Assembly: GCF_045310675.1 (NCBI RefSeq)
Contig: NZ_JBJHZZ010000003.1
Span: 124,001-188,000 of the forward strand
Length of the DNA: 64,000 nt
Source: Clostridium_AT stratigraminis
GTDB taxonomy: Bacteria > Bacillota > Clostridia > Clostridiales > Clostridiaceae
Reading direction: 5' to 3'
Shown here: one piece after another, positions 52,226 through 61,287 of the stretch
Layout of the letters: each line of letters opens with the position of its first letter
Numbering within the stretch: position 1 is the stretch's first letter
The notes under the pieces: generated by a model
What the model was told of the DNA's origin: nothing
The model's input: the letters and a program-made list of their open reading frames with translations, nothing else
Databases searched by the model: none
Translations under genes and position numbers: made by a program

Positions 52226-52253
52226 ATTATATACTTTTATTTCAATAATTCAA
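52226..52253 (-). promoter_or_regulatory. SigmaA promoter of the PFOR gene
   Basis: TTGAAT (52248-52253), 16-nt spacer, TATAAT (52226-52231), about 60 nt before the ATG. Near-consensus -10. Confidence 0.7.
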
Positions 52254-52309
52254 CATGAATTGTTTCTATTTTTGCGTCTTTTAATTTCTATTAATTTTCT
52301 TAGTAAACT

Positions 52310-52342
52310 AAAGGACTCTCTAACAGATACAGAGAGTCCTTT
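52310..52342 (-). terminator. Hairpin after the CAP-domain gene
   Basis: AAAGGACTCTCT pairs with AGAGAGTCCTTT around a 9-nt loop. The following T-run is short, so termination may be partial. It sits between the CAP-domain gene (-) and the PFOR promoter. Confidence 0.65.
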
Positions 52343-52400
52343 AATAAATTATTTTTACCTGTATTAACTTTTTTTGTTTGTCTGTATTAATTTATTAATA

Positions 52401-53015
52401 TTATCTTCTTATAAATTCCTGAGTCCAATATATTACTCCACTAGAAGTTTTAGCTACTCCAACACCTATTTCGTTAAATTGTGGGTTTAATATATTTGCT
52501 CTATGGCCAGTGGAATTCATCCATGCATTCATTACTGCCTGAGGAGTAGGCTGACCCATTGCTATATTTTCACCGGCAGCATAGAAGCTTATTCCAAAAT
52601 CGTGCATCATTTTAAAAGGATCTCCATAGGTTGGGGAATAATGTGAAAAATATTTATTATCCCTCATATCTGCCGATTTATATCTAGCAACCCTTGACAA
52701 TTGCCAATCTGCTGTTAGATGCCCTAGACCATATTTACTCCTCTCTATATTTACTAATCTAATAACCTCATTTTCTAGAGCCTTAATATCAGTTATATTA
52801 GGTACACTTATCTTTTGACCTGGGTATATTAGATTTGGGTTGGTAATACCTTTGTTAGCATCAATTATTTCAGACACTCCAATTTCAAACTTAACTGCAA
52901 TTTTCCACATACTATCACCTGGCTGAACAGTATAAGTAATATTCTGTGCATGAATAGCGGTTTTTGTGCAAATTAAAATACCAAACGTAAATAGAAAGAT
53001 GTAAAATTTTTTCAT
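52401..53015 (-). CDS. Secreted LysM plus CAP/SCP domain protein (YkwD-like)
   Basis: 204 residues. Signal peptide FYIFLFTFGILICTKTAIHA; LysM (about 27-72: YTVQPGDSMWKIAVKFEIGV and NPNLIYPGQKISVP) binding peptidoglycan; CAP domain (about 80-204) with HLTADWQLSRVARYKSADM, KYFSHYSPTYGDPF and GENIAMGQPTPQAVMNAWMN. In sporeformers such proteins occur in the spore coat or cell wall; function unknown. Confidence 0.9.
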   Translation of the reverse strand: MKKFYIFLFTFGILICTKTAIHAQNITYTVQPGDSMWKIAVKFEIGVSEIIDANKGITNPNLIYPGQKISVPNITDIKALENEVIRLVNIERSKYGLGHLTADWQLSRVARYKSADMRDNKYFSHYSPTYGDPFKMMHDFGISFYAAGENIAMGQPTPQAVMNAWMNSTGHRANILNPQFNEIGVGVAKTSSGVIYWTQEFIRR

Positions 53016-53103
53016 AGTTTCTCACCTCTCTATTTATTCTGTAAGATTTTACGTTAATTATTTTTAATTCTATTGGTTTGTTAGAGAATAGTTACCAAAA
53101 TGC

Positions 53104-54174
53104 TTATAAGCTTGCTGTATCTATAACCTTAACAATCAAGTCCACTGCATTTGATAAATTACTTTGGGACATATTATTAATGTATTTATTTTTGTTACTA
53201 TTAAGCTCATATATTTTTTTAATAAATAATTCATCTTTTAAATTTTCTTCTTTAATTACTAAGCTAAAGCCATTTTTTTCAAAAGATTCAGCATTAAGAA
53301 TTTGATCTCCTCTACTAGACTTAGATGATAGAGGTATTAATAAATTTGGTTTTTTTATAGCTAGAAATTCAAATATAGAATTAGCGCCTGCCCTAGAAAC
53401 GATAATATCCGATGCAGCCATTAAATGAGGTAAATCCTCATTTACATATTCAAATTGCCTATAATTTTCTATAGCTTTATAATTATTATCTATATTACCT
53501 TTTCCGCAAATATGCAAAATATTAAATGATAATAATAAATCGTTTAGATTTCTTCTTATTAAATCATTTATGTTTTTAGAACCAAGACTTCCACCCATTA
53601 TGAACAAAATAGGCTTTTCATTGCTAAAATTACATAGTTTTAGTCCTTTTATTCTGCTTCCTTCTAATAATTCCTTTCTTATTGGAGTTCCTGTAAGTAC
53701 AACCTTCTTTTTACCTATTTTATTAACAGACTCCGGAAAGGTTACACAAATTTTAGTACAATATGGAGCAGAAAGCTTATTGGCAAGTCCAGGGGTAATA
53801 TCAGATTCATGGGCTATTACAGGAATTTTATTTAAATAAGCTCCTAGCACAACTGGTACTGCCACAAAACCACCTTTTGAAAATATAATATTTGGTTTTT
53901 GTCTTTTTATAATATCATAGGCCTCAAAAATTCCCTTAATTACTTTAAATGGATCTGTAAAATTCTTTATATCAAAATATCTTCTTAACTTCCCACTGGA
54001 AATGGAATGATACTCTATATTGTTTTCTTCAATTATCCTTCTTTCAATCCCTTCTTTTGTTCCTATATATTGCACTTCATATCCTAACTCTTTTAGTTTT
54101 GGGATAAGAGCAAGGTTTGGAGTTACATGCCCTGCAGAACCTCCACCTGTCATAATTATCCTTTTGCTACTCAA
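53104..54174 (-). CDS. murG: UDP-GlcNAc:undecaprenyl-PP-MurNAc transferase MurG
   Basis: Makes lipid II at the inner leaflet. 356 residues. The G-loop MTGGGSAGHVTPNLALIPKL, second loop FSKGGFVAVPVVLGAYL, and IMGGSLGSKNINDLIR with SRAGANSIFEFLAIKKPNLL are diagnostic. Not located in a dcw cluster here. Divergent from the SASP genes; its promoter would be within 54175-54378. Confidence 0.96.
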   Translation of the reverse strand: MSSKRIIMTGGGSAGHVTPNLALIPKLKELGYEVQYIGTKEGIERRIIEENNIEYHSISSGKLRRYFDIKNFTDPFKVIKGIFEAYDIIKRQKPNIIFSKGGFVAVPVVLGAYLNKIPVIAHESDITPGLANKLSAPYCTKICVTFPESVNKIGKKKVVLTGTPIRKELLEGSRIKGLKLCNFSNEKPILFIMGGSLGSKNINDLIRRNLNDLLLSFNILHICGKGNIDNNYKAIENYRQFEYVNEDLPHLMAASDIIVSRAGANSIFEFLAIKKPNLLIPLSSKSSRGDQILNAESFEKNGFSLVIKEENLKDELFIKKIYELNSNKNKYINNMSQSNLSNAVDLIVKVIDTASL

Positions 54175-54378
54175 AATACCATCTCCTATAATGAATTAAT
54201 TAATTCAGCTAATATTATAATATACATGAGGTATATTTTTGAATATAATTATTAAAAAATAATTGTGAAAAGTTAACATTGATATATAAACTTAACTTTT
54301 ACACCTCTAATCTACTAATATAATTATAACCTTATTGGACAATATAATAACATAAAACAAATAAGGAGGTCATACATT

Positions 54379-54573
54379 ATGGCAAGAAATAAAGCATTAG
54401 TTCCAGAGGCTAAGGCAGGACTTGATAGATTTAAGATGGAAGCTGCTAAAGAAGTTGGGGTTCCATTGACTGATGGTTATAATGGTGATCTAACTTCAAG
54501 AGAAAATGGCTCAGTAGGCGGACAAATGGTTAAGAAAATGGTTGAAGCTTATGAAAAAGGATTAACTCGATAG
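54379..54573 (+). CDS. Alpha/beta-type small acid-soluble spore protein (SASP) 1
   Basis: 64 residues. AKAGLDRFKMEAAKEVGV includes the GPR protease site; NGDLTSRENGSVGGQMVKKM is the DNA-binding signature. Coats spore DNA. AAGGAGG 8 nt before ATG. No clear sigmaG promoter was assigned in the AT-rich leader. Followed by its own terminator and a near-copy. Confidence 0.97.
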   Translation: MARNKALVPEAKAGLDRFKMEAAKEVGVPLTDGYNGDLTSRENGSVGGQMVKKMVEAYEKGLTR

Positions 54574-54583
54574 TTTATTATAG

Positions 54584-54615
54584 GAAGGCTTACTTGTAAG
54601 CCTTCTTCTTTTTTT
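54584..54615 (+). terminator. Terminator of SASP 1
   Basis: GAAGGCTTAC pairs with GTAAGCCTTC around TT, then CTTCTTTTTTT-like T-rich run. 10 nt after the stop codon. Confidence 0.92.
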
Positions 54616-54785
54616 ATATTTATAAAATCCTTAATAATCAAGATAAGATAGAAAATTGCTAAAATATTCTTTATAATCTTATAAAAGATAATCTATATTT
54701 TTCCTTCACTTCCTACAAAACTCTATAATATTCTATACCGCTTTGGATAAGCTATTATTACAAAGATATAAGGAGGTGAATATAA

Positions 54786-54974
54786 ATGGCAAGAAATAAA
54801 GCATTAGTTCCACAGGCAAAGGCTGGGCTTGATAGGTTTAAGATGGAAGCTGCTAGAGAAGTTGGGGTTACATTAAATGAAGGCTACAACGGAGACCTTA
54901 CTTCAAGAGAAAATGGGTCAGTAGGCGGCCAAATGGTTAAAAGAATGGTTGAAGCTTACGAAAAGAATCTATAA
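54786..54974 (+). CDS. Alpha/beta-type small acid-soluble spore protein (SASP) 2
   Basis: 62 residues, about 85% identical to SASP 1 (MARNKALVPQAKAGLDRFKM, NGDLTSRENGSVGGQMVKRM). A recent tandem duplication with separate ribosome binding site (AAGGAGGTG) and terminator, so the copies are separately transcribed. Dosage of DNA-protective SASPs is a reason to keep both. Confidence 0.97.
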   Translation: MARNKALVPQAKAGLDRFKMEAAREVGVTLNEGYNGDLTSRENGSVGGQMVKRMVEAYEKNL

Positions 54975-54985
54975 TATACTTAAAG

Positions 54986-55014
54986 ACAAGTAGGAATTTC
55001 CCTACTTGTTTTTT
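54986..55014 (+). terminator. Terminator of SASP 2
   Basis: ACAAGTAGG pairs with CCTACTTGT, loop AATTTC, followed by TTTTT. Confidence 0.92.
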
Positions 55015-55125
55015 AAATTAATAGACGTTGCTGCAGTAATAGCTTTAATAAAATATTTTATATCTTTAGCTATTTTTCATATTGCGATTTTTACATTTGA
55101 GATAAATTTGCATATTAAAATAAAT

Positions 55126-55149
55126 AAAAAGGAGAAAACTCTCCTTTTT
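55126..55149 (-). terminator. Terminator of the small helical protein gene
   Basis: AAAAAGGAG pairs with CTCCTTTTT, loop of 6 nt, with T-rich sequence after it on the minus strand. Begins just after the stop codon. Confidence 0.85.
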
Positions 55150-55150
55150 A

Positions 55151-55342
55151 TTACTTTTGAGATAGTCCTGATACAATTCCTTCAAAATCTTGAAGGCAGT
55201 TATCTATATGACCAATCTCTCTTTCTATTTTTTCTTTTATGGTTCCATTTTCTGCATTTCCTGATGCTATAGATAGACACTGTCTAACATCTTTTAAACT
55301 TAATAATGCTCTATCCATATGTTTTCTAGCTTCATCATTCAT
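55151..55342 (-). CDS. Small helical protein, unknown function
   Basis: 63 residues from ATG 55342 (GAGGTG 6 nt upstream; GTG 55351 is an alternative). Helical and amphipathic: MNDEARKHMDRALLSLKDVR, then EKIEREIGHIDNCLQDFEGI. No signal or membrane segment, no recognised family. Between the SASP pair and recJ, followed by its own terminator. Confidence 0.65.
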   Translation of the reverse strand: MNDEARKHMDRALLSLKDVRQCLSIASGNAENGTIKEKIEREIGHIDNCLQDFEGIVSGLSQK

Positions 55343-55395
55343 TTTCATCACCTCAAATAATATTATGTGCAGAAGTGAGGAAATTTAACTAAATT

Positions 55396-57186
55396 TTATG
55401 CCAATCTAAAAGCAATAATTTTAATTTGAATAGTTTGTACACCATTAAAGCTATTTAAGTTTGGATAATAGATTAAATCAAATTTAAGCTTCTCATTATT
55501 ATAATTATAATTTTCTAAAATATCTAAATAGGATTCCCCGTAATAGGATTTCAGAAGATCCCTAAACTCATCTATTTTGCCAAAACATATTCCATCCATT
55601 TTAAAATTTGTATTATCTATTTTGAGACTTAATTTAAGAACATTGCTTTCCTTGCCTACAATAAATATTTTATCTGCAATTACGTTCTTTTCTGCAAAGA
55701 CTGGTGTTTCATTTCCTTTGCCAAAGGGTTCTAACTTTTCTAAATTGTAAATAAAATTTTCAGAAAGTTTATTTACAGGTATTCTCTTATCAATTCTAAG
55801 CTTTGGCATTATATCTTCATCATTTAATTTACAATTCTTATTTAATTCATTCCTAAGTAATTCAATATTTTCTTTCTTTATAGATAAACCTGCTGCCATT
55901 GGATGCCCGCCAAATTTTTCTATTAAATCTTTACATTTTAAGAGTTCTTCAAAAAGATTGTACCCCTCAATTGATCTTCCAGACCCCTTTGGCATTTCTT
56001 TACCGGAGGTTATTACTATTGTAGGAACATTATATTTTTCTTTAATTTTACCAGCTACAATTCCAGCAATACTTTCGTGCACATCTTCTTTGTAAATAAC
56101 TATAACCTTATCATTTTTTATATTAGTACTTTCAATTTGTTCTATTATTTCTTCAACATTTTTAGTTGTCATGCTTTGTCTCTTCTTATTTAAATCACTT
56201 AGCTTAATAGCAAGTTCTTTTGCTTTTTCCATATCCTCACTAAGCAGTAATTCTACAGATAAGGCCGCAGTCTCCAGCCTACCTGTAGCATTAATGCATG
56301 GACCAATTTGAAAACCAATGGTTCCAGCATTTAATTTTCTGTCCTTTATACCTAAAACCTCCATTAATGCATCTAGTCCAATATTTTTTGTTGAGTTTAG
56401 ACTTATTAAGGCATTTTTTGCTATTATTCTATTTTCATCTACTAAATCTACCACATCACATATAGTACCAATACCTGCGATTTCAATTAACTCAGTTAAT
56501 TTACTTAAATTAATATTCATTTTGTAAAATAATGCAGTGGAAAACTTTAATGCTATTCCTGCACCACACAGAAGTTTAAAGGGATAACTACAATCCTTCT
56601 GCTTTGGATTTATAACTGCATCTGCCTCAGGTATGATATATTCCCTATTTCCATCCTTATCCTGCACGAAAGTAACCTCGTGATGATCTGTTATTACAAC
56701 CTTTAGACCTAATTGTTTTGCTAAAGCTATTTGCTCTATGGCTGATATTCCATTATCACAAGTTATAATTACTTCTGCTCCTTCTTCCTTTAAACTTTTA
56801 ATTCTTTCATTATTAATTCCATAACCTTCATTTTCTCTATGGGGAACATAATAACGTACCTTTGCATTACATTTTAATAAAGCCTTATACAAAATTACAG
56901 TACTTGTAACTCCATCTACATCATAATCCCCATATACAACTATATTATTTTCATTTCTGATTGCTTCAATGATGATTTCAATACCCTTGTCCATATCTTT
57001 CATAAGAAAGGGGTCGTATAAATCATCAAGTGATGCATTTATAAACTTAATCACATCTTTTTCAGTTTTAATTCCTCTGTTTGCAAGTATTGCTGCTATA
57101 TTTACATCTATACCTGCTGTTTTTGAAATATCAATAATTGGTGCTTTTGTTTGTCTTAATAGCCATTTCTCCTTCAAAATTCCCAC
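55396..57186 (-). CDS. recJ: Single-stranded-DNA-specific exonuclease RecJ
   Basis: 5'-3' exonuclease in recombination and repair. 596 residues. DHH family motifs: VVYGDYDVDGVTST, VIITCDNGISAIEQ, VITDHHEV, GAGIALKFSTALFY; DHHA1: GKIKEKYNVPTIVITSGKEM and EKFGGHPMAAGLSI. C-terminal OB-like part. Length is at the short end for RecJ but all cores are present. Confidence 0.95.
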   Translation of the reverse strand: MGILKEKWLLRQTKAPIIDISKTAGIDVNIAAILANRGIKTEKDVIKFINASLDDLYDPFLMKDMDKGIEIIIEAIRNENNIVVYGDYDVDGVTSTVILYKALLKCNAKVRYYVPHRENEGYGINNERIKSLKEEGAEVIITCDNGISAIEQIALAKQLGLKVVITDHHEVTFVQDKDGNREYIIPEADAVINPKQKDCSYPFKLLCGAGIALKFSTALFYKMNINLSKLTELIEIAGIGTICDVVDLVDENRIIAKNALISLNSTKNIGLDALMEVLGIKDRKLNAGTIGFQIGPCINATGRLETAALSVELLLSEDMEKAKELAIKLSDLNKKRQSMTTKNVEEIIEQIESTNIKNDKVIVIYKEDVHESIAGIVAGKIKEKYNVPTIVITSGKEMPKGSGRSIEGYNLFEELLKCKDLIEKFGGHPMAAGLSIKKENIELLRNELNKNCKLNDEDIMPKLRIDKRIPVNKLSENFIYNLEKLEPFGKGNETPVFAEKNVIADKIFIVGKESNVLKLSLKIDNTNFKMDGICFGKIDEFRDLLKSYYGESYLDILENYNYNNEKLKFDLIYYPNLNSFNGVQTIQIKIIAFRLA

Positions 57187-57270
57187 CTCACCAATTCATT
57201 ATAGCATAATTAATTTTACATAATAAATACAAGTTAATATCCTAATATTTCCCAGATAATATATGTATAT

Positions 57271-57324
57271 AAAAAGACTGTTTCAAAATATTTAAGTAAT
57301 TCAATTTAATATTCCGAAACAGTC
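57271..57324 (-). terminator. Terminator of hydF
   Basis: GACTGTTTC pairs with GAAACAGTC, with AATATT pairing inside, then TTTTT on the minus strand. Confidence 0.85.
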
Positions 57325-57332
57325 ACATGATT

Positions 57333-58526
57333 TTACTTTTCTTTAAAGATTTCAGTTGATCTTGGAAGAATACCATTTAAATAAGCCAAGATTACACCAT
57401 AATTTGTTATACTAACATTTTTTTCTTGGCACAAATCAACACGAGTCTGCATTATTTTCTTATTAAGCATACATGAGCCGCAGTGAATTATAAGGTCATA
57501 ATCTTCTAGATTCTCAGGAAAATCTTGACCCATTCTAAATTCATAATTAAGCTGTTTTCCAGTGAATTTATTTAATAGCTTTGGTATTTTAACTCTGCCA
57601 ATATCCTCATGGGAATGATTATGGGTACAGCTTTCTGAAATTAGTATTTTAGAACTCTCATTTAACTCTTTTATCTTTGAAGTACCTTGTGTGAAGGCAT
57701 CTAAATCTCCTTTATATCGGGCAAAAAGTATTGAAAAACTAGTCAGCTTAATATCTCTAGGAACAATTTCATTGACCTTTTTAAAGGCTTGCGAATCAGT
57801 TACAACAACGTCAATATCCTTTAAATCCAAAAGTGCATCCTTCAGCTCAATATCTCTAACTACATAGCTTTTAATACCATGATCTAGGCAATCTCTTATA
57901 AGCTGAACCTGAGGCAGAATTATTCTTCCTTTGGGAGCTTCAGAATCCACAGGAACCACCATTACAACTTTTCCATTATAAGGGACTACATCTCCAATAA
58001 TAGTTTCTTCTACTTCACCTTCACTAAGCCTTTTTATTAGTTCTTCTTTTAATGTAAGGATATTTTTATTATCCTTAGCAGATACAAACATCCCATCTTT
58101 AAACTTTTCTTTTATTTTAAATAAGTCTTTTTCAGCTATTAAATCTATTTTGTTTATAACAAGCATGTAAGGTATATTATATTTTTTAAATTGCTTAATA
58201 AAATTAGTATAAGAAATTTCATCTATATCCTCGGCTTCTATAACATAAATGGCGAAATCAGTCTGCTGCAGTACCTTTAAAGTCCTTTTTGTTCTTAGTT
58301 CCCCAAGCTCCGTTGCATCATTTAGCCCTGCTGTGTCAATAAAAACAACAGGTCCATAGGGGATCAGCTCCATAGCTTTATTTACCGGGTCCGTTGTAGT
58401 TCCCTTCACTGAAGAAACTAGGGAAATCTCCTGACCAATTATTGAATTTAATAGTGAGGATTTGCCGGAATTTGTTTTTCCAAATATAGCAATGTGCTTT
58501 CTATTTGCATTTGGCGTTTCGTTCAT
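57333..58526 (-). CDS. hydF: [FeFe]-hydrogenase maturation GTPase HydF
   Basis: Scaffold that carries the 2Fe precursor to the hydrogenase apoprotein. 397 residues. GTPase motifs GKTNSGKSSLLNS, DTAGLND and NKIDL in the first 170; dimerisation and cluster domains after. FeS ligands are the CTHNHSHED and the HCGSCM motifs (CxH...HCxxC). Its gene follows hydE by 62 nt, likely one transcript; hydG and hydA are outside the window. Confidence 0.96.
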   Translation of the reverse strand: MNETPNANRKHIAIFGKTNSGKSSLLNSIIGQEISLVSSVKGTTTDPVNKAMELIPYGPVVFIDTAGLNDATELGELRTKRTLKVLQQTDFAIYVIEAEDIDEISYTNFIKQFKKYNIPYMLVINKIDLIAEKDLFKIKEKFKDGMFVSAKDNKNILTLKEELIKRLSEGEVEETIIGDVVPYNGKVVMVVPVDSEAPKGRIILPQVQLIRDCLDHGIKSYVVRDIELKDALLDLKDIDVVVTDSQAFKKVNEIVPRDIKLTSFSILFARYKGDLDAFTQGTSKIKELNESSKILISESCTHNHSHEDIGRVKIPKLLNKFTGKQLNYEFRMGQDFPENLEDYDLIIHCGSCMLNKKIMQTRVDLCQEKNVSITNYGVILAYLNGILPRSTEIFKEK

Positions 58527-58588
58527 GGCTATCTCCTTTAATAGTTTTTTTCTGCAAAAGCAAAGATTAATTTCTACTAATCATATAT

Positions 58589-59635
58589 TTATTTTCTTAT
58601 CCAATTAATATTGTCCCCTCTGCCCATATCTAATTCAAAGCCTGCACTTTTTATTCTTCCTTCAATACACATTCTGCATTCAGCTGCTTCATCCCCTGTA
58701 CAAATCTTACCATCATATAGGGAATATTTTTTTCTTACAGAGGTTGGTGATAAATTAGGCATAACTACATTAGCACCTGCTTTTATACCTTCCTCCCTGC
58801 CCTTAGGATTAATAGTACCCAGTGCAGTGGTAGCCGGAATTAATGCAGCTGGTAATAGCAGCCTTGTTAAGGCTACCATCAATATTGTCTGATCAAGAGT
58901 CCCCCCTTTTTCTTTTGATAGCGGAGTGTCCTTATGCGGAATAAAAGGGCCTATTCCAACCATTTCTGGATTTAATTTTTTTAGAAATAGTAAGTCTTTA
59001 ACAAGATCCTCATTGTTTTGGTTTGGTAAACCTACCATAAAGCCAGAACCTACTTGATAGCCTATTTCTTTTAAATCCCACAAACAATTAATTCTATTAT
59101 CAAAGCTAGTACTAGGATGTAATCTTTCATATAAAGCCTTCGAAGCTGTTTCATGTCTCATTAAATATCTGTCTGCGCCAGCTTCGTAATATTTTTTATA
59201 GGAATAATAGTTTTTCTCTCCTATTGAAAGCGTTACAGCACAGTCAGAATGTCTTTCCTTAATCTCCGTTATAAGTTTAACAATTTTATTATCTGTAAAG
59301 TAATCATCTTCCCCACCTTGAAGTACAAAGGTTCTATAGCCAAGGCTGTAGCCGGATTCACAGGCAGAAAGTATTTCCTCAGTAGTTAATCTATATCTGT
59401 CTGTATTTTTATTTAAGGCTCTAATGCCGCAATATAGGCAGTTTCTTTTGCAATAATTGGTGAATTCAATTAACCCTCTCATGAAAACCTTATTGCCATA
59501 ATATTTCATCCTTGTTTCATGAGATTTTTGTAATAAATATATTTTATTTTCCTCATCTAAATTATTTAATAAATATAAAAGCTCTTCACTTTCTAAACTG
59601 TTGTTTTCATAGAGTTTGTCTATAATTGACTTCAT
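58589..59635 (-). CDS. hydE: [FeFe]-hydrogenase maturase HydE (radical SAM)
   Basis: 348 residues. Radical SAM cluster motif CKRNCLYC (CxxxCxxC), then QGGEDDYFTDNKIVKLITEI, GADRYLMRHETASKALYERL and GSGFMVGLPNQNNEDLVKDL. Extra cysteines near the C-terminus (CTGDEAAECRMC) may bind the second cluster. Related to biotin synthase, but the HydF pairing and HydE motifs decide. The 5' leader is long and structured. Confidence 0.95.
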   Translation of the reverse strand: MKSIIDKLYENNSLESEELLYLLNNLDEENKIYLLQKSHETRMKYYGNKVFMRGLIEFTNYCKRNCLYCGIRALNKNTDRYRLTTEEILSACESGYSLGYRTFVLQGGEDDYFTDNKIVKLITEIKERHSDCAVTLSIGEKNYYSYKKYYEAGADRYLMRHETASKALYERLHPSTSFDNRINCLWDLKEIGYQVGSGFMVGLPNQNNEDLVKDLLFLKKLNPEMVGIGPFIPHKDTPLSKEKGGTLDQTILMVALTRLLLPAALIPATTALGTINPKGREEGIKAGANVVMPNLSPTSVRKKYSLYDGKICTGDEAAECRMCIEGRIKSAGFELDMGRGDNINWIRK

Positions 59636-59876
59636 AAACTAAATCTCCTCCGTAGAAATAATAGTTATGACTTATTCAAGTTCAATATTATTTCTTAGAA
59701 CTTAACCTCAAAATAAAAAAAGCTTTCTTAGAAAGAAAAGCTTAAGTCATCAAACATAGCCCTTGTAGGATATAATGGGCTATATAAAAGCATTCTTCCT
59801 TTCAGATTAGATAACTCTTCTCTGTTAGGTTAAATTCCAAAGAAATATATTGCAGTACTTCTTAATGTTTTTTATG
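59636..59876 (-). ncRNA. Structured 5' leader of hydE, class unknown
   Basis: About 240 nt between the promoter and the hydE ATG, coding for nothing I can identify. Hairpins: ATAGCCC/GGGCTAT (59756-59783), TAAC/GTTA upstream, and an intrinsic terminator nearer hydE. No match to known riboswitch cores (TPP, SAM, cobalamin, FMN, lysine, T-box, c-di-GMP) by eye. Possibly a cis-regulatory RNA for hydrogenase maturation. Confidence 0.45.
59711..59743 (-). terminator. Intrinsic terminator in the hydE leader
   Basis: On the minus strand AAGCTTT pairs with AAAGCTT (extendable to about 9 bp with one bulge) and is followed by TTTTTATTTT. It is about 130 nt after the promoter and about 75 nt before hydE, so it could be an attenuator rather than the end of the upstream M16 gene. 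Confidence 0.7.
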
Positions 59877-59881
59877 TTAAT

Positions 59882-59911
59882 ATTTTATCAATTTCTATTA
59901 ACCTTTGTCAA
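59882..59911 (-). promoter_or_regulatory. SigmaA promoter upstream of hydE
   Basis: TTGACA (59906-59911), 18-nt spacer, TAAAAT (59882-59887). A perfect -35 and a 5/6 -10, placed in the gap after the M16 peptidase gene and about 240 nt before hydE. Confidence 0.72.
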
Positions 59912-59976
59912 TTATTTTTAATTATTTTTTGGAAAAAGAAGCAGTTTTGATTTTGATATACGTGATTACTATTAAT

Positions 59977-61194
59977 TTATGACTTTATTATTTGTATGGA
60001 TGGTTTGTCTAGCACCCTTCTGATTACATTGACAATGTCTACCTCGATAATATCATCAAAATCATCAAGTTCCTCATAAAATGTTCCTTGAGAACCATAC
60101 ATTATTTCGTTTACAGCTAGGGATTTACAACGTTCAATAGACTTTTCTAGTTTTAATTCTCTTTTAAGCCTTAGGGATTTAATACTTTTCTTAATAAGCT
60201 CCTCTGTAAAGGAATTAGTACTGCTTTTTACCTTTTCTAATAATTCATTTATTAGTTGTAACACTATATCTATATTTTTTTCTGATGTGGATAAATCTAT
60301 ATTAAATATTTTTATACCATTTTCATTATTAATCCTACTTCCAATATCATAAACAAGTCCATTCTTAGTTCTAATTAAATCAAATAACAAGCAGCTAGTT
60401 CCTTCTCCAAATATACAATTAAATACCTTAAGAGCATTGACTTCATTTTCATTAAGATCATGAATAGTATATATATATTTTATCTTAGCTCCATTAATTC
60501 CATCTTTATGCTTTAAGTAAACTCCACTTTTATTTCTTTCATAAAGCTTTATATTTTTACTAATATATTCTTTATCCCACTTTCCATATAAATCTTCTAT
60601 CAAATTTAGTATCTCCTCAAATTTCAAGGAGGATATGACTGAAATAACGCAGTTACTAGGCCTATAATATACATCATAAAAACGTTTTATTTCTTCTAAA
60701 GAAATTCTTTTTAAGCTTTCTTCATTTCCAATAATAAGTTCTTTTAACCTTCTATGTGAAAATGAATTATAAAAAAGTTCATCCTCACAATATTGTACTA
60801 AATCATCCTTCCAGTCTTTAAGTTCCTCATTAATTATTGACATTTCCTCTTTAAAACCCTCTGTTCTAAAAGCTGGATTTAATATAATATCTGAATAAAG
60901 TTTAAAGCCTCTGTGAAAGTCATAACTTAAGGTTGTTCCATAGTAGATACAGTAAGGGTAATTAGTCATGGCATTGTTAAACCCAAAAATTTCATCACTA
61001 AGCTTATTTATTTCCAGTTCATTTAAGGAATTAGTACCCTTAAATAGCATATGTTCAACTGCATGGGCGGTTCCTAAGTTATAATCAGTTTCCATATTAG
61101 CCCCTGCTTCAAAACCAATGCAGAAGGAACTTATATTCGAAGGTTTATATTCATAAATTACTTTTATTCCATTACTCAATATTCTTTTATCCAT
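59977..61194 (-). CDS. M16 family zinc peptidase
   Basis: 405 residues. The inverted zinc motif HAVEH (H44, E47, H48) in GTAHAVEHMLFKGTNSLNEL, with the distal Glu in NEELKDWKDD. The C-terminal half is the inactive M16 repeat. Close to the processing peptidases of Bacillota (YmfF/YmfH or PqqL-like); substrate unknown. Ends in the gap that contains the hydE promoter. Confidence 0.92.
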   Translation of the reverse strand: MDKRILSNGIKVIYEYKPSNISSFCIGFEAGANMETDYNLGTAHAVEHMLFKGTNSLNELEINKLSDEIFGFNNAMTNYPYCIYYGTTLSYDFHRGFKLYSDIILNPAFRTEGFKEEMSIINEELKDWKDDLVQYCEDELFYNSFSHRRLKELIIGNEESLKRISLEEIKRFYDVYYRPSNCVISVISSLKFEEILNLIEDLYGKWDKEYISKNIKLYERNKSGVYLKHKDGINGAKIKYIYTIHDLNENEVNALKVFNCIFGEGTSCLLFDLIRTKNGLVYDIGSRINNENGIKIFNIDLSTSEKNIDIVLQLINELLEKVKSSTNSFTEELIKKSIKSLRLKRELKLEKSIERCKSLAVNEIMYGSQGTFYEELDDFDDIIEVDIVNVIRRVLDKPSIQIIKS

Positions 61195-61251
61195 CTAAAT
61201 CAACCCCTCTTATTTCTCCTAATGAAAAATCTATGGAGAATGTTTTTACTT

Positions 61252-61282
61252 GCAAAAAATTCCTAGAAAGGCTTCTAGGAAT
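61252..61282 (-). terminator. Terminator of the KimA-like gene
   Basis: TTCCTAGAA pairs with TTCTAGGAA around a 4-nt loop, followed by TTTTTT on the minus strand. Just after the gene stop at 61288. Confidence 0.92.
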
Positions 61283-61287
61283 TTAAT

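Noticed and set aside
54240..54378. SigmaG promoter before SASP 1
   Set aside because: No pair of boxes with proper spacing could be chosen in this AT-rich stretch.
54379..54974. SASP pair as a repeat-derived mobile element
   Set aside because: Simple tandem gene duplication with separate signals; no flanking repeats or transposase.
59636..59876. Known riboswitch class in the hydE leader
   Set aside because: No match by eye to TPP, SAM, FMN, cobalamin, lysine, glycine, T-box or c-di-GMP cores; kept only as an unclassified leader.
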